DNA from: Sphingopyxis sp. PAMC25046
Lineage (GTDB): Bacteria; Pseudomonadota; Alphaproteobacteria; Sphingomonadales; Sphingomonadaceae
Assembly (NCBI RefSeq): GCF_004795895.1
Contig: NZ_CP039250.1
Coordinates: forward strand, 3,472,001-3,536,000
Length of the DNA: 64,000 nt
Reading direction: 5' to 3'
Of the stretch, positions 26,512 through 35,677 are shown in pieces (the first letter of the stretch is position 1; each line of letters starts with the position of its first letter). The translations under genes and the position numbers were made by a program. The notes beneath the pieces were generated by a model. It saw only the letters and a list, made by a program, of their open reading frames with translations. It was not told the origin of the DNA and did not search any database.

Positions 26512-28476
26512 TCAGGAGACGCTCGGCCCGCTGCGCTGCCGCCCGAGTGTCCAGTTGATCCCGCCGTCGCGCATGATGCCCGAGACCGATTTACCGACAT
26601 GGCGATCGAGAACAGAGCGCCACGGCACCAGCGTGAAATCGCGCGACCGTTCGATGAGCGCATGGCGACCACTCGTCATCTCGACTGCGCGCACGAGCCT
26701 GCCTTGAACAGCCTCCCCCTCTCTGGCCTCGGCGAACGGAACGCCTAACTTGTCGGAGAGCTGGCGGGCGACACGCAGCAATTCTCGCCGCTGGAGCGCG
26801 GCGAGCATCCCTCGCCGATAGACCGTCTGCCCATCCTGTTCGTCTGCAAGCTGTTCGGTGATCAGCCATTGCCGTCGCATCGCCTGCGCTGAACGAACCT
26901 CGTGCCCGAACCCAGCATCGCGCACTGGCACCGGCGCTTCGGCGACCAGCTCGCGATCGAGCCAGGTCGCGGCATCGGTTCCCGGTAATTTGTCGAGCGG
27001 GATCGCCGACAGGGTTTCAATGGCAACGGGGTGGTCGCGGAACTGCATGGCTTCGAACCTCTCGACCCTGGCGAGATGGTCCGGCGCGATGATCCAGCTT
27101 CCGTCGGGCTCGCGCTCGACGACGCCCGAGATTTTTCGCATCGCTTCAAGCCGCCGGACATGCGTTTCGGCGAAGCGTTCGCTGGCGGTCGGATCGTGCT
27201 TCAGATGGGCGTCGATCGAATAGCGCCCGCCGTTCGCCGCCGCGATCTCGTCGATCGTCCGATCGACGGCGCGAATGCCGCCCTCGCGTGGCGCGATCCG
27301 GACGATGGCATTTTCGGGGATCGTGTCGACCAGCTCGCCCTTGCCGATCTCGGCATAATGGGTGCGCCCGTCGATGCCGTCGACCAGCAGATAATGACGG
27401 TCTTCATGTTCGTCGGCGAGCCCGCGCATCACGACGCGGCCGATGATCGGCGTCGCCTCCTTCGCGACCGGGTCGTAGATGACGCGATCGACCGCAGCAC
27501 GATCGAGCTTCCGCGCGGTCAGCTCGCGCTGCATGGTGCGGATGATGTCGCCGCGCTCGCCGATCTGGCGCAGTGTGTTCGCAAGGTCGGGCTCAAGCCG
27601 CCAGGTGCCGTTGCCGACATGCGAGGCGAGTCCCATGCGCCCGAGTTTCTGCAGGCGACCGACGCGAAGCGATTGCTGGAAGGGATCGCCATCGCTCGCG
27701 CTGACCAGCCGCGCGGTATCCATGTCGCGGATCAGCCGTCTGTCGATCGCGGTCAGCCGCTCGGCACCCGTATCGCTGCGAAGCCGCTCTTCGATTTCAA
27801 GGTCGGTGCGCGGCCCCAGGTCGAGGTTGACGATCTCGATCGCCCGCTGCCGGCTCCCGTGCGAGATATACTCGCGCGCGATCAGCAGATTCTCACCCCG
27901 ATCGTTTACGCCGCGCACCACGATATGCGTGTGCGGATGGCCGGTATTGAAATGGTCGACCGCCACCCAATCGAGCTTTGTCCCAAGATCCTGCTCCATC
28001 TGCGTCATCAGCCGGCGCACGAACGGCTTCAAGTCGGGATACTGGTCGGCGTCCTCGGCCGACACGATGAACCGGAACTGGCGGCGGTCGCCGTCACACC
28101 GTTCGAGGAACGCCTTGCCATCGGCGACGTCGCTGTCGGGCGAGTAGAGCGCACCAGCCTCGCCCTCACGGGTCACGCCGTCGCGCTGAATATAGCGAAG
28201 GTGCGCCTTCGCACCGCCCATGCCTTTCCCGCCAAGGCCGACAGGCCGTATCTTGACGATCACGCGGCGCGACCGGAACGCGCCCAATCGGTCGCGCGAT
28301 CTGAGCACCCGCGCAACACTCGCGCCGCGCCCGATCCGGCTGCCGTCGAAACGGCCGCGCCTGCCCGTTTTCATGCCGGCCCGCTTTGCCGCTTTCACGA
28401 CGCGGCTCAGGTAGCGCTGCTCCTTGCCCCGGCCGCGCATCCGGCCCAGCTGCGGTTCGAACTCATCATCGCGCAT
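26512..28476 (-). CDS. Relaxase/mobilisation protein (VirD2-like, DUF3363 type)
   Basis: 654 residues from the ATG at 28476. An N-terminal basic region is followed by the nuclease domain, with the metal-binding motif AVDHFNTGHPHTHIVVRG near residue 175 and a candidate Tyr in AKAHLRYIQRDGVTREG. The long C-terminal part matches DUF3363. The enzyme nicks the origin of transfer and stays linked to the DNA strand. It is transcribed leftward toward the RHH-MazG-UDG genes. Confidence 0.88.
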   Translation of the reverse strand: MRDDEFEPQLGRMRGRGKEQRYLSRVVKAAKRAGMKTGRRGRFDGSRIGRGASVARVLRSRDRLGAFRSRRVIVKIRPVGLGGKGMGGAKAHLRYIQRDGVTREGEAGALYSPDSDVADGKAFLERCDGDRRQFRFIVSAEDADQYPDLKPFVRRLMTQMEQDLGTKLDWVAVDHFNTGHPHTHIVVRGVNDRGENLLIAREYISHGSRQRAIEIVNLDLGPRTDLEIEERLRSDTGAERLTAIDRRLIRDMDTARLVSASDGDPFQQSLRVGRLQKLGRMGLASHVGNGTWRLEPDLANTLRQIGERGDIIRTMQRELTARKLDRAAVDRVIYDPVAKEATPIIGRVVMRGLADEHEDRHYLLVDGIDGRTHYAEIGKGELVDTIPENAIVRIAPREGGIRAVDRTIDEIAAANGGRYSIDAHLKHDPTASERFAETHVRRLEAMRKISGVVEREPDGSWIIAPDHLARVERFEAMQFRDHPVAIETLSAIPLDKLPGTDAATWLDRELVAEAPVPVRDAGFGHEVRSAQAMRRQWLITEQLADEQDGQTVYRRGMLAALQRRELLRVARQLSDKLGVPFAEAREGEAVQGRLVRAVEMTSGRHALIERSRDFTLVPWRSVLDRHVGKSVSGIMRDGGINWTLGRQRSGPSVS

Positions 28477-28548
28477 AGCGGCGTCCTTCCATGCCGGAAT
28501 GACGCTCCCCGCCGATAAGAATGGCGCGTCCTCGCCAGAGCGCAAGGA

Positions 28549-28678
28549 GTCTCGCGATTGGGATCGGAAAAGCCCAGAAAACCGCCACTCCTGGTAACCC
28601 TGTCTCGCACTCAAAGGGCGAGTCTCGCAAAAGCCTTCAAAAAACGATGTGCAGACAAACACTTACAAAATCGCGAGA
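28549..28678. other. Candidate origin-of-transfer region with GTCTCGC repeats
   Basis: Upstream of the relaxase, GTCTCGC occurs in direct orientation near 28549, 28602 and 28622, and inverted (GCGAGA) near 28673. The stretch is more AT-rich than its flanks. Origins of transfer often lie beside the relaxase gene and carry such repeats, but I cannot identify a nic site. The 346-base gap 28477-28822 otherwise has no gene. Confidence 0.35.
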
Positions 28679-28822
28679 TTTTGCCTCTATCTTGCCATCG
28701 AGCCCGACTGCCACCTGCCGCCCCAGACGCCCGCTTTGCCTTCCCGCCTTCCCGATCAAAAAAGGGGAGCGGCGCCATGCGGCACCACTCCCGCGAACCT
28801 GCCCCTTCAACAGCGCATCGCC

Positions 28823-28984
28823 TTATTGCCAGCCTGCCTGTTCGGCCTGACGCAGCGCCCGATTGCACCGCTTCAGCCTCTTCTCAGCGGCCCTTAATTC
28901 GGCTTCGATCTGCCGCCGTTCTCCCGCGTCATCGCACCATGAAAGCTCCGCGCGAAGCTCCTCGATCTGTTGTTCAACCGACAT
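28823..28984 (-). CDS. Small coiled-coil-like protein
   Basis: 53 residues with a near-perfect ribosome site (AGGAGG about 5 bases before the ATG at 28984). The sequence is charged and helical (VEQQIEELRAELSWCDDAGE, then RRQIEAELRAAEKRLKR), a likely coiled coil. No family assigned. It lies in the mobility block between relaxase and DUF736. Confidence 0.6.
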   Translation of the reverse strand: MSVEQQIEELRAELSWCDDAGERRQIEAELRAAEKRLKRCNRALRQAEQAGWQ

Positions 28985-29316
28985 CTCATCCTCCTGATAC
29001 AAGCGAAAGATGAGCCATCGCCCGGCGGGGAGCGGGCGGGGTCAACCACCGCGCAGCGGCCGCGAAGCGGGCGACGGGGGAGCCGATTTTCTCGTCGCCG
29101 GAGTGGAGCGAAGCGGAACGCAGGTGGCGTGAAAATTGGGGGAACCGTCGATGGTTGAGGCGGTCCGTTCGCCGCCGGATACTCGGTGCTTGCTGAGCGG
29201 ATTTCTTCCTCTCTGCAGGCCCGCAAGCGCGTTCCGGTGCAGGAAAAGGCCCACGCCAAGCCCTCAAGGCATGAGGAAAGCCCCGCGCCGGGTGACCGGC
29301 GCGGGGCCGATCCGGC
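28985..29316. other. Non-coding GC-rich gap with an AGCGAAGCGGA repeat
   Basis: 332 bases without a supported gene. It holds one copy of AGCGAAGCGGA (29107-29117), a motif that also occurs at 29730, 29767 (last base C) and 40322. It may contain the terminator of DUF736, but no U-tract hairpin stands out. Confidence 0.4.
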
Positions 29317-29637
29317 TCAGTCGCCGGGGTTCCAGATAACGGCGAACGCGTCGTCGTCGTCCTGCCCGGCGGCGCGGCCGAGATTGGCGTAGAGGGTGCG
29401 GCCGCCAAGTTCGGGGGCCGACATGGCGAGGCGGACATATTCGCGCTGGCTCACCTCGCCGGTGCGGATCCAGCCGCCGCCCAGTTCGACGCCGTTCGAC
29501 AGCACGCGGTAGTCGGGCTGGTCCCCGGTCTTACTGCGGTTGGGGATGATGGCGATCTCGGCATTGACCGAAAGCGTCTTCAAGGCGCCCCGGAACGAAC
29601 CGTCGTTCTGGCGCTGGACATGACCGATTGAGGGCAT
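29317..29637 (-). CDS. DUF736 family protein
   Basis: 106 residues. It matches DUF736: GHVQRQNDGSFRGALKTLSV, then DYRVLSNGVELGGGWIRTG and a C-terminal ANLGRAAGQDDDD. These small proteins are conserved in alphaproteobacterial plasmids and conjugative elements, with no proven role. It is preceded by a good ribosome site (AAGGAG). Confidence 0.85.
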   Translation of the reverse strand: MPSIGHVQRQNDGSFRGALKTLSVNAEIAIIPNRSKTGDQPDYRVLSNGVELGGGWIRTGEVSQREYVRLAMSAPELGGRTLYANLGRAAGQDDDDAFAVIWNPGD

Positions 29638-29997
29638 TTCTCGTCTCCTTGCACATTCGCCCGACCCGATGCCGGGCGATGGGCGGACCGAAGGGACGGC
29701 CCTTGAGCGCGCTGCGAACCGCAGGCCGAAGCGAAGCGGAGGACCGGAAGCGCGGGGCTGATTTGGAGCGAAGCGGCCGCGAGGAGCGCCGCCAAAGCGG
29801 CGCGGGGAAATCAGTTCCGCGCGATGGTTTCGCGAGGCGCGCGGCCGTCCCAGGTCATGCGCCCAAGGAGCCGGCGACGGGTTGGTGAGACACGAAAGGA
29901 CGAGATGCGCGCGCGGACAGGAAGCCCAGTCCGGCGTCTTTCCGGGAAGCCATGATTGCTTTCGCGGCCACGAGGCCGCGGCTATAGCCTCACGGCG
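29638..29997. other. Intergenic gap with GC-rich repeats
   Basis: 360 bases between divergent genes (DUF736 leftward, zinc-ribbon gene rightward). Two copies of the AGCGAAGCGG motif (29730-29740; 29767-29777) and several short GC palindromes are present. No supported gene. Confidence 0.4.
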
Positions 29998-30225
29998 ATG
30001 AACGAAGGAACGACGATTGCGGGGCAGATCGAACGGCTGATCGTGCGGCTGGACGGCGCGGCGGTGTGCGATGCCTGCGTGACTGACCGGCTCAACCTGT
30101 CGGTTACCGCACAGGCCAATGTCGTCACCTGCGCGCTCGGCGGCACGCGCGGATTCGAGCGGCAGAAGGACGAATGCACGTTATGCGGAAGCGCCCGGAC
30201 GGTGATCCGCCGCACCGCCCGGTAG
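29998..30225 (+). CDS. Small zinc-ribbon-like protein
   Basis: 75 residues from the ATG at 29998. Two CxxC pairs, CDAC near residue 26 and CTLC near residue 61, would bind one zinc. The N-terminus (IAGQIERLIVRLDGAAV) looks helical. It stands alone on the + strand within a leftward region. Function unknown; similar small proteins occur on sphingomonad mobile elements, which is recall rather than a search result. Confidence 0.55.
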   Translation: MNEGTTIAGQIERLIVRLDGAAVCDACVTDRLNLSVTAQANVVTCALGGTRGFERQKDECTLCGSARTVIRRTAR

Positions 30226-30278
30226 GTCAGGCGGCAGGGGTTTTCGGCACGCGAGCGCGCAGTGCGGCGCGATTTGGG

Positions 30279-30782
30279 CTAGTTGCCGTCGCCCGCGAGC
30301 GCGCGCGACAGCGCCTCGTTGGTCGCGTCGATCTCGATGCGGTCTGCGAAAATCGCGCACCAGCCGCCACCGAACTCCCCGATGCGGGGCTTGGAACAGG
30401 TCATGGCCCATTCAAAGCCGATCGGCCCCTTGGCGAGCGTTTCGGGGCAACATCGCTGGATCACCACCGCGATGGCAGCGGCATCGAAATCGTCCATGCT
30501 GGCGAAACACACGATCCGCGCGGATGGATCGTCGGGGCAGGTTTCAGCGATGAAATCGGCTCCGATGGTGGGAAATTCGGGATCGTTGAACGCCTCGCGA
30601 AACCCGCTCCACCGCGCGTTCGCATCGTCCGGCGGAAAGGCTGCGAGCAGCGCCGCGCTCGGCGGATCGGGCGCGTCGTCATTCGCTAGCGCGTAGCCAG
30701 CGTTTGCGACTTCCTCGATCAGCGCGCACTCGGCGGCGGTGCAGCGAAAGGCGAAGCTGCCCTGAATCCAGATGTCAGCCAT
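30279..30782 (-). CDS. Conserved mobile-element hypothetical protein
   Basis: 167 residues from the ATG at 30782, beginning MADIWIQGSFAFRCTAAECA. Acidic and cysteine-containing, with no membrane segments. It overlaps the preceding gene by 8 bases, so the pair is co-translated. A few short motifs (alanine-rich acidic helices, FADRIEIDATNEAL) give no family. Confidence 0.55.
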   Translation of the reverse strand: MADIWIQGSFAFRCTAAECALIEEVANAGYALANDDAPDPPSAALLAAFPPDDANARWSGFREAFNDPEFPTIGADFIAETCPDDPSARIVCFASMDDFDAAAIAVVIQRCCPETLAKGPIGFEWAMTCSKPRIGEFGGGWCAIFADRIEIDATNEALSRALAGDGN

Positions 30783-31242
30783 TGCTCGCCTCCTCCCGTT
30801 CGGGCGTGATGACAAGCGGGGGCACCGCGAAGTCGGCCGCATCGAAATGCGCGATGATCGCCGCATAGCTGCCCAATCGCTCGGCGGTGCAGCGCCCCAT
30901 GAGGATATAGTCGTCCTCGTCGGCAGCGTAGCTTTGCGGTTCGCCGCTGCCGGTGAACACGGTGCGTTCCGCACCCCACTGGCAGGCATAGGCGCCCGAC
31001 CAGCGCGCGAAGAAAAGCCCATGCGCGATGCAGAAGGCTTCGAGTCCCTCGAACCGCCCCCAGGCGACCTCGTGCGCCATGAGCGCCAAGGGCTCGCCCT
31101 CGGGCAGATCGCCGAGCGCGAAGGGTTCGCCGTCCCATTCGGTGGACAGCCCTTCGTTCGCGATGGCCTCGGCGAAGGCGGGAAGCTGGCTGGCGGGGAG
31201 CGTCCCGCCGATGGTGATGGATGCCGAAACACGGTCGGCCAT
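30775..31242 (-). CDS. Conserved mobile-element hypothetical protein
   Basis: 155 residues from the ATG at 31242, beginning MADRVSASITIGGTLPASQL, with a ribosome site (AGGAG) upstream. Acidic and soluble by appearance. The overlap with the next gene and a shared acidic character suggest the two proteins act together; function unknown. Confidence 0.55.
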   Translation of the reverse strand: MADRVSASITIGGTLPASQLPAFAEAIANEGLSTEWDGEPFALGDLPEGEPLALMAHEVAWGRFEGLEAFCIAHGLFFARWSGAYACQWGAERTVFTGSGEPQSYAADEDDYILMGRCTAERLGSYAAIIAHFDAADFAVPPLVITPEREEASNG

Positions 31243-31352
31243 GACAAGTCTCCTGTCTGAAATCCGCGCCGCGAGGGCCGCTTGCGGCCGAGCGGCGCGG
31301 CGATTTTATGGGGGACGGAACGGGCGGCGGGTGCGCCGCCGCCCGTCCAGTT

Positions 31353-33164
31353 TCATGCGGCTTCGCGCTCGGGCTGTTCCTGCGGCTCGGCCTTGGCAGG
31401 GGCCGGAAGCGCAATCACCGCGCCGGGGCCGGTCGGTTCCGGCTCGCGGTCGGGGCGCGCCGCGAGCACCTTGGCATGAGCCGCGACGGTGCCGACGCCG
31501 CCGCGCGCCGTATAGGTAGCGGGCGGGAACGCCATCCATTTCGGCACCCAACCCTCGACCTTGGGCCGCCCGTTCGCACCCTCCAGATGGTCGCGGACGA
31601 TGCGCTTCAAGACCTTGCCCGGTTCCTTCGCATTGGCGGCGGCGACAGGTTCGCCCGCCACCTCGGCGACGATGCGGGTCAGCACCTCCTTGTCGCGGAC
31701 ACACTCGAAAAAGGCGTCGTCGGCCTGCCAGTAGCGGGCCATATCGACGCCGATCTCGCCGCCGACCGCCTCGATGGCGGCGCTGCCGCTGGCGAGCGTT
31801 TCGCCCATGACGATGACGATCACGTCCATTACGGCGCGGTCGGGCACGTCGAGCAAGCGCAGGAACACGCCGACCAGTCCGAAGTCGTCGCCGTTGCCGC
31901 CTGTGACGGTCGGTTCCTCGGGCGAGAAGCCGAGAAGGTCCAATACGGCGCGGCGCTTCGCGTCGAAGTCGGTTTCCGCGCGGCAAGTTTCGACGCTTTC
32001 GCGCACATCGTCGTTGCGCGCGGTCTGCGGCTCGGGCTTGACCGTCCACAGTGGCGACCCGACGATGACATGGGCGACCATCAAGCGCAGCGCGACCTTG
32101 GGATGACGGGTCAGCGAGGCGCGGACAGCGGCATGACGGTGCAGGTTGATATAGGTCTGCATCGTGCTCGTCACTTCGGGGCGCGGCACTTTGGGGCCGG
32201 TTTCGATTGCCTCGCCGCGTTCGAGCCGCTTGGCCTCCTTGCTCGTCACATAGCCTTCGTGGACCTCGACCTCGCCGCTTTCGCGCACATCTATATACAC
32301 GCGCCCGCCCTTGCGCTTGGGTGCCTTGGCGAACTCATAGCGGTAGAAATATTCGCCGGGCGGGACGATCACCACGTCGAACCATCCGGCATCCAGATAG
32401 TCCTCCTTGCGCGCGTCGATTACGGCGTTCTGCGCGGTCCAGAACGCGTCGGCATCTGCAAAATAGCGGTCTTCGCCGAACAGATCGGCGACGATCGCAA
32501 GGCCGCTCGCATCGACGTCGAACAGGGCATGTTCGACCTTGATCGACTGCCCGCCGAACAGCCATGCCTTCAATTGCTGGCCGGTCGGGCAATAGGCGTC
32601 GTCATCGTCGTAGAGCGCCAGCCATGCCTTCTGCTGCTGCTTGCTCGCCAGCGTCAGATGCCGGACGGTCGCCGCGTTGATCTTCTCCTTGCGGTAAAGA
32701 TCGCGGATGCGCGGAAGCAGGTTGCCGAGCGCTAGGATACGCTTCACGCCAAGCTCGGGAATGCCGAACGTCGCGGAGATATCCGCAATGTCGCGGCCCT
32801 CCTTGACCAGCCGTGCGAAGGTTTCCCATCGCGTCACCTCGTCGGGATCGAGCCGGGTGTTCTCGAGAAGCGATGCCTCGATGGCGTCGGCGTCGTCCCC
32901 GGCGTCGAGGATGGCGACGGGAAGCGGGCCGTGGTCGATGCCCTCGACAAGCGCGATGGCGTTCGCCGTCCAGCGCCGCCGCCCGGCGACGATTTCGTGG
33001 ACGCCATTATCGTTGCCCGCCTGCGGGCGCACGATCAGCGGCACGATGACACCGCGCTTGCGGATCGAGGGCAGAATGTCGCCCACGTCCGGGGGCTTGG
33101 GTCCGTGCCGCATGTTCACCTTGGACGGAACCAGCTTGCTATGGTCGATAAAGTCGAGTTTCAT
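31353..33164 (-). CDS. ParB/Spo0J-like nuclease-domain protein
   Basis: 603 residues from the ATG at 33164. The N-terminal ParB domain is clear: VPSKVNMRHGPKPPDVGDIL, then IVPLIVRPQAG and VAGRRRWTANAIALVEG, followed by the HTH-like LLENTRLDPDEVTRWETFA. The 400-residue C-terminal part is unlike chromosomal ParB and typical of plasmid and ICE versions. It probably aids stability or replication of the excised element. No parA lies next to it. Confidence 0.8.
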   Translation of the reverse strand: MKLDFIDHSKLVPSKVNMRHGPKPPDVGDILPSIRKRGVIVPLIVRPQAGNDNGVHEIVAGRRRWTANAIALVEGIDHGPLPVAILDAGDDADAIEASLLENTRLDPDEVTRWETFARLVKEGRDIADISATFGIPELGVKRILALGNLLPRIRDLYRKEKINAATVRHLTLASKQQQKAWLALYDDDDAYCPTGQQLKAWLFGGQSIKVEHALFDVDASGLAIVADLFGEDRYFADADAFWTAQNAVIDARKEDYLDAGWFDVVIVPPGEYFYRYEFAKAPKRKGGRVYIDVRESGEVEVHEGYVTSKEAKRLERGEAIETGPKVPRPEVTSTMQTYINLHRHAAVRASLTRHPKVALRLMVAHVIVGSPLWTVKPEPQTARNDDVRESVETCRAETDFDAKRRAVLDLLGFSPEEPTVTGGNGDDFGLVGVFLRLLDVPDRAVMDVIVIVMGETLASGSAAIEAVGGEIGVDMARYWQADDAFFECVRDKEVLTRIVAEVAGEPVAAANAKEPGKVLKRIVRDHLEGANGRPKVEGWVPKWMAFPPATYTARGGVGTVAAHAKVLAARPDREPEPTGPGAVIALPAPAKAEPQEQPEREAA

Positions 33165-33249
33165 TGGTCTGCTCCTTCTGGAGCGCCGGTCCCGTTTGTC
33201 TTGCTGGATGGGCGGGACCGGCACTCAATGCGGCGAAACGCGCCGCGCG

Positions 33250-33684
33250 TCATCCGGCCCCTCGATCATCAAGAGGCGGCGGAAGCTCGTTGCCGTTCCG
33301 GCTATCGGTGATGCGGCGAAGTTCGGCTTCGGCCAGAACGATTGCACCCATGCGCCGCGCGGTATCGGACCATAGCGAAAGCGGGGCCAGCGGCTCGAAA
33401 TGCTCGTCGCGCTCGATGAACAGGCCGAAGGGCAAGCGGACGCCCGCAATCTCGGTAAGCGAGAACACGCCCATTTCCGGGCATCCGAACCCCAAGTCGG
33501 CGAGGCCGAACAGCGTGTCTCCATCGTCGTAAAGCTCGGTGGCGATCCACGTCGCCGCGCCGACCGGATTGAAGAATTTGACCACCGGGAACGGGTCGAA
33601 CCGTTCGTCGCGCTGCTCGTGGAGGCGGCTGGCGCGCGCATTCGCGCGCAGCGCCGAAAGGATCGCATGGGGGAGCGTAATCAT
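33250..33684 (-). CDS. DUF2958 family protein
   Basis: 144 residues from the ATG at 33684, which overlaps the ArdC stop by 4 bases. The segment DPFPVVKFFNPVGAATWIAT, then DTLFGLADLGFGCPEMG, matches DUF2958. Such proteins travel with antirestriction and ParB genes on plasmids and conjugative elements. Function unknown. Confidence 0.8.
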   Translation of the reverse strand: MITLPHAILSALRANARASRLHEQRDERFDPFPVVKFFNPVGAATWIATELYDDGDTLFGLADLGFGCPEMGVFSLTEIAGVRLPFGLFIERDEHFEPLAPLSLWSDTARRMGAIVLAEAELRRITDSRNGNELPPPLDDRGAG

Positions 33685-34652
33685 GCCGCTTCCCTCCCTT
33701 CGTCCTGCGTCTCGGCGTAGCGGGCAAGCAGCCAATCGGCGGCCTTGCTCGCCTGACTGGCCGCGCGAAAGATCGCGCGATTGTCCTCGCGCAGCACGTC
33801 GAGCCATGATGCCAGATAATCGGCGTGACGAACGGTCGGCACGATGCCGAGCGCGGCGCAAAGGAAGGCCGATCCCATCTCGGCGATCAATTCTTCGCGC
33901 GCATAGTCCTTGCTGCCGAACGCATTGCGCAGATTGCGATTGAGGCGCGACGGGTGGCCGCTGGCATGACAGAGTTCGTGCAGCGCCGTCCGGTAGAAAT
34001 TGATCTGTTCGTGGAAGGCCGGTTGCGGGGGCACCTGCACATAGTCGGCGCTCGGGACATAGTAGGCCTTGTCCCCACCGATGCGGAAATCGACGCCCGA
34101 TGCCGCAATGACCGCTTCGGCGATCGGCACGACTTGGCGTTCGGGAAGCGGTGCGGGGTCGGTGGCAAGGCCGGGGCGCAAGCCTTCGCACTGTGCGACG
34201 TTGAACACGGTGAAGCGTTTGAGGAACGGCACCGCGCGGGCTTCGCCGCCGGTCTGGCGCGCGCGTTCCTTCTCGGCTTCGGGGGTGAAGCGGTCGGCAT
34301 AGACAACCCTTGTCCCGCGCTCGCCTTTCCTGACATTGCCGCCCGCCTCCAAGGCTTGGCGGAAGGTCAGCCACGATTGCGACGGATAGCCGTTCTCGAT
34401 CACTGCTCCCCACAGGATCAGGACATTGACGCCGCTGTAATTGCGGCTGGTGAGCCCGTTGCGCGGGAGGCCGGGGGCGGCGGAGAAGCCTTGACCATTG
34501 GGGCGGCCCCAAGGCTGGACCCAAGGGAAGCGGCCCGCCTCAAGTTCGGAAACAATGCGGCCCGTCACCTCGTCGTAAAGATTGGCGCGCTCCGCCGGGG
34601 GCTGGCGTTTGCTGCCCTCTGCGCGCGCGCGTTGGCTGCCGGTCTGGTGCAT
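33681..34652 (-). CDS. ardC: ArdC-type antirestriction protein
   Basis: 323 residues from the ATG at 34652. The N-terminal ssDNA-binding domain (LYDEVTGRIVSELEAGRFPW) is followed by a zincin-like domain with HELCHASGH near residue 229. ArdC proteins protect incoming single-stranded DNA from host restriction during conjugation. It heads a coupled pair with DUF2958. Confidence 0.85.
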   Translation of the reverse strand: MHQTGSQRARAEGSKRQPPAERANLYDEVTGRIVSELEAGRFPWVQPWGRPNGQGFSAAPGLPRNGLTSRNYSGVNVLILWGAVIENGYPSQSWLTFRQALEAGGNVRKGERGTRVVYADRFTPEAEKERARQTGGEARAVPFLKRFTVFNVAQCEGLRPGLATDPAPLPERQVVPIAEAVIAASGVDFRIGGDKAYYVPSADYVQVPPQPAFHEQINFYRTALHELCHASGHPSRLNRNLRNAFGSKDYAREELIAEMGSAFLCAALGIVPTVRHADYLASWLDVLREDNRAIFRAASQASKAADWLLARYAETQDEGREAA

Positions 34653-35167
34653 GGCTATCCTCCAATGCCGCCCCAAAAACCCCAGGGCCTCCCCCGGAGC
34701 GGGGGTGGGCGGCGAATTGCGACCTGCCGGGCGCGGCCAGGAGGCGGTCCGCACCCGCAGGGCCGAAATGCAATGGAGGAGCCGGACCCGAGCGCAGTCG
34801 AAGGCCGGCTTGCGGGACGCCGGGCCGGGCCCAGAAGGGAGCGCCGCCCACCCGCGCGACGAGGGGAAGGCCCAACGAAAAATGCCGCCGCGCCGGTCAG
34901 GCGCGGCGACGACAGGCCGGAGCAAGGCTCCGGCATCCCGCCAGTCCGATCGTCACCTTTGGCCGGGACGCGCGAAGCGTGGCCCGGTGGAGCTTGGCGA
35001 ACGGATGTGAGCCTAGCGGAATAGAGCGGCGGTCGCGCCGCAGGCGCGAGGCGCCTGAAAACCCGGATGCGTCAGGTCAGACCCTGCCGTCTTGAAGCAC
35101 TCTCGTCGTGGTCGCCATGCGCGCGGTGACACGAGGAGCGAGCACTCGGCCCACTGGCCCCAACAGA
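34653..35167. other. Non-coding GC-rich region upstream of ardC
   Basis: 515 bases without a supported gene. It is very GC-rich, with short inverted repeats (for example CCTCCCCCGG and GCGGGGGTGG near 34690-34710). It would hold the ardC promoter; an origin or leading-region single-strand promoter is possible but not shown. Confidence 0.4.
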
Positions 35168-35623
35168 TCAACCGTGCAGCGGGGATCCGTTCGAACCGGT
35201 GCAAGCGGTCATCGCGGGCAACAGGCTCATCATGGCGGCACCGGCGATGATGATCGCGCCGACCGCCGCGGCGATGCCGGTCGCGGTCGGCCCCGCACCG
35301 CCGAGCTGCATCAGGCTGGAGACGACACTGCCGCCGGCGATCCCGGCGGGCACGGCGAAGAGAAGCGCGATCGCTCCGCGAAGCGGAACGGGCAACCGCG
35401 ACGCGATGAGCATGCGTCCGATCAGCAAGACCGCGACGCCGACGACGAGGCCGAGAAGCAGACCGAGCAACGGCCCCAGTTCGCCACCCCCCGCCCACAG
35501 AAATGCGGCCGCACCGAGCCCGACCGGGAGTGCGAAGACGGCGAGCCGGAACATCGCCCAGGCGAAGAGGACGATGCCGGTGGCGGACAGGATCAGACCG
35601 AGCAACATCACGACCAACTCCAT
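35168..35623 (-). CDS. Small polytopic membrane protein
   Basis: 151 residues from the ATG at 35623, with four to five hydrophobic helices (ELVVMLLGLILSATGIVLFA; LLGLLLGLVVGVAVLLIGRM; and others) and glycine-rich loops. No family recognised. It lies next to the transglycosylase and TraF genes, so a role in the transfer apparatus is possible. Confidence 0.5.
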   Translation of the reverse strand: MELVVMLLGLILSATGIVLFAWAMFRLAVFALPVGLGAAAFLWAGGGELGPLLGLLLGLVVGVAVLLIGRMLIASRLPVPLRGAIALLFAVPAGIAGGSVVSSLMQLGGAGPTATGIAAAVGAIIIAGAAMMSLLPAMTACTGSNGSPLHG

Positions 35624-35677
35624 AGGCTCGGAACATAGCAGAAACACGATTCGGCATGAAGCCCCGATCGGCTCGCA

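Noticed and set aside
27031..28518. 495-codon + strand frame over the relaxase
   Set aside because: Antisense shadow; the opposite strand carries the relaxase motifs.
31308..32735. 475-codon + strand frame over the ParB-like gene
   Set aside because: Antisense shadow of the ParB-like gene, with no recognisable domains.
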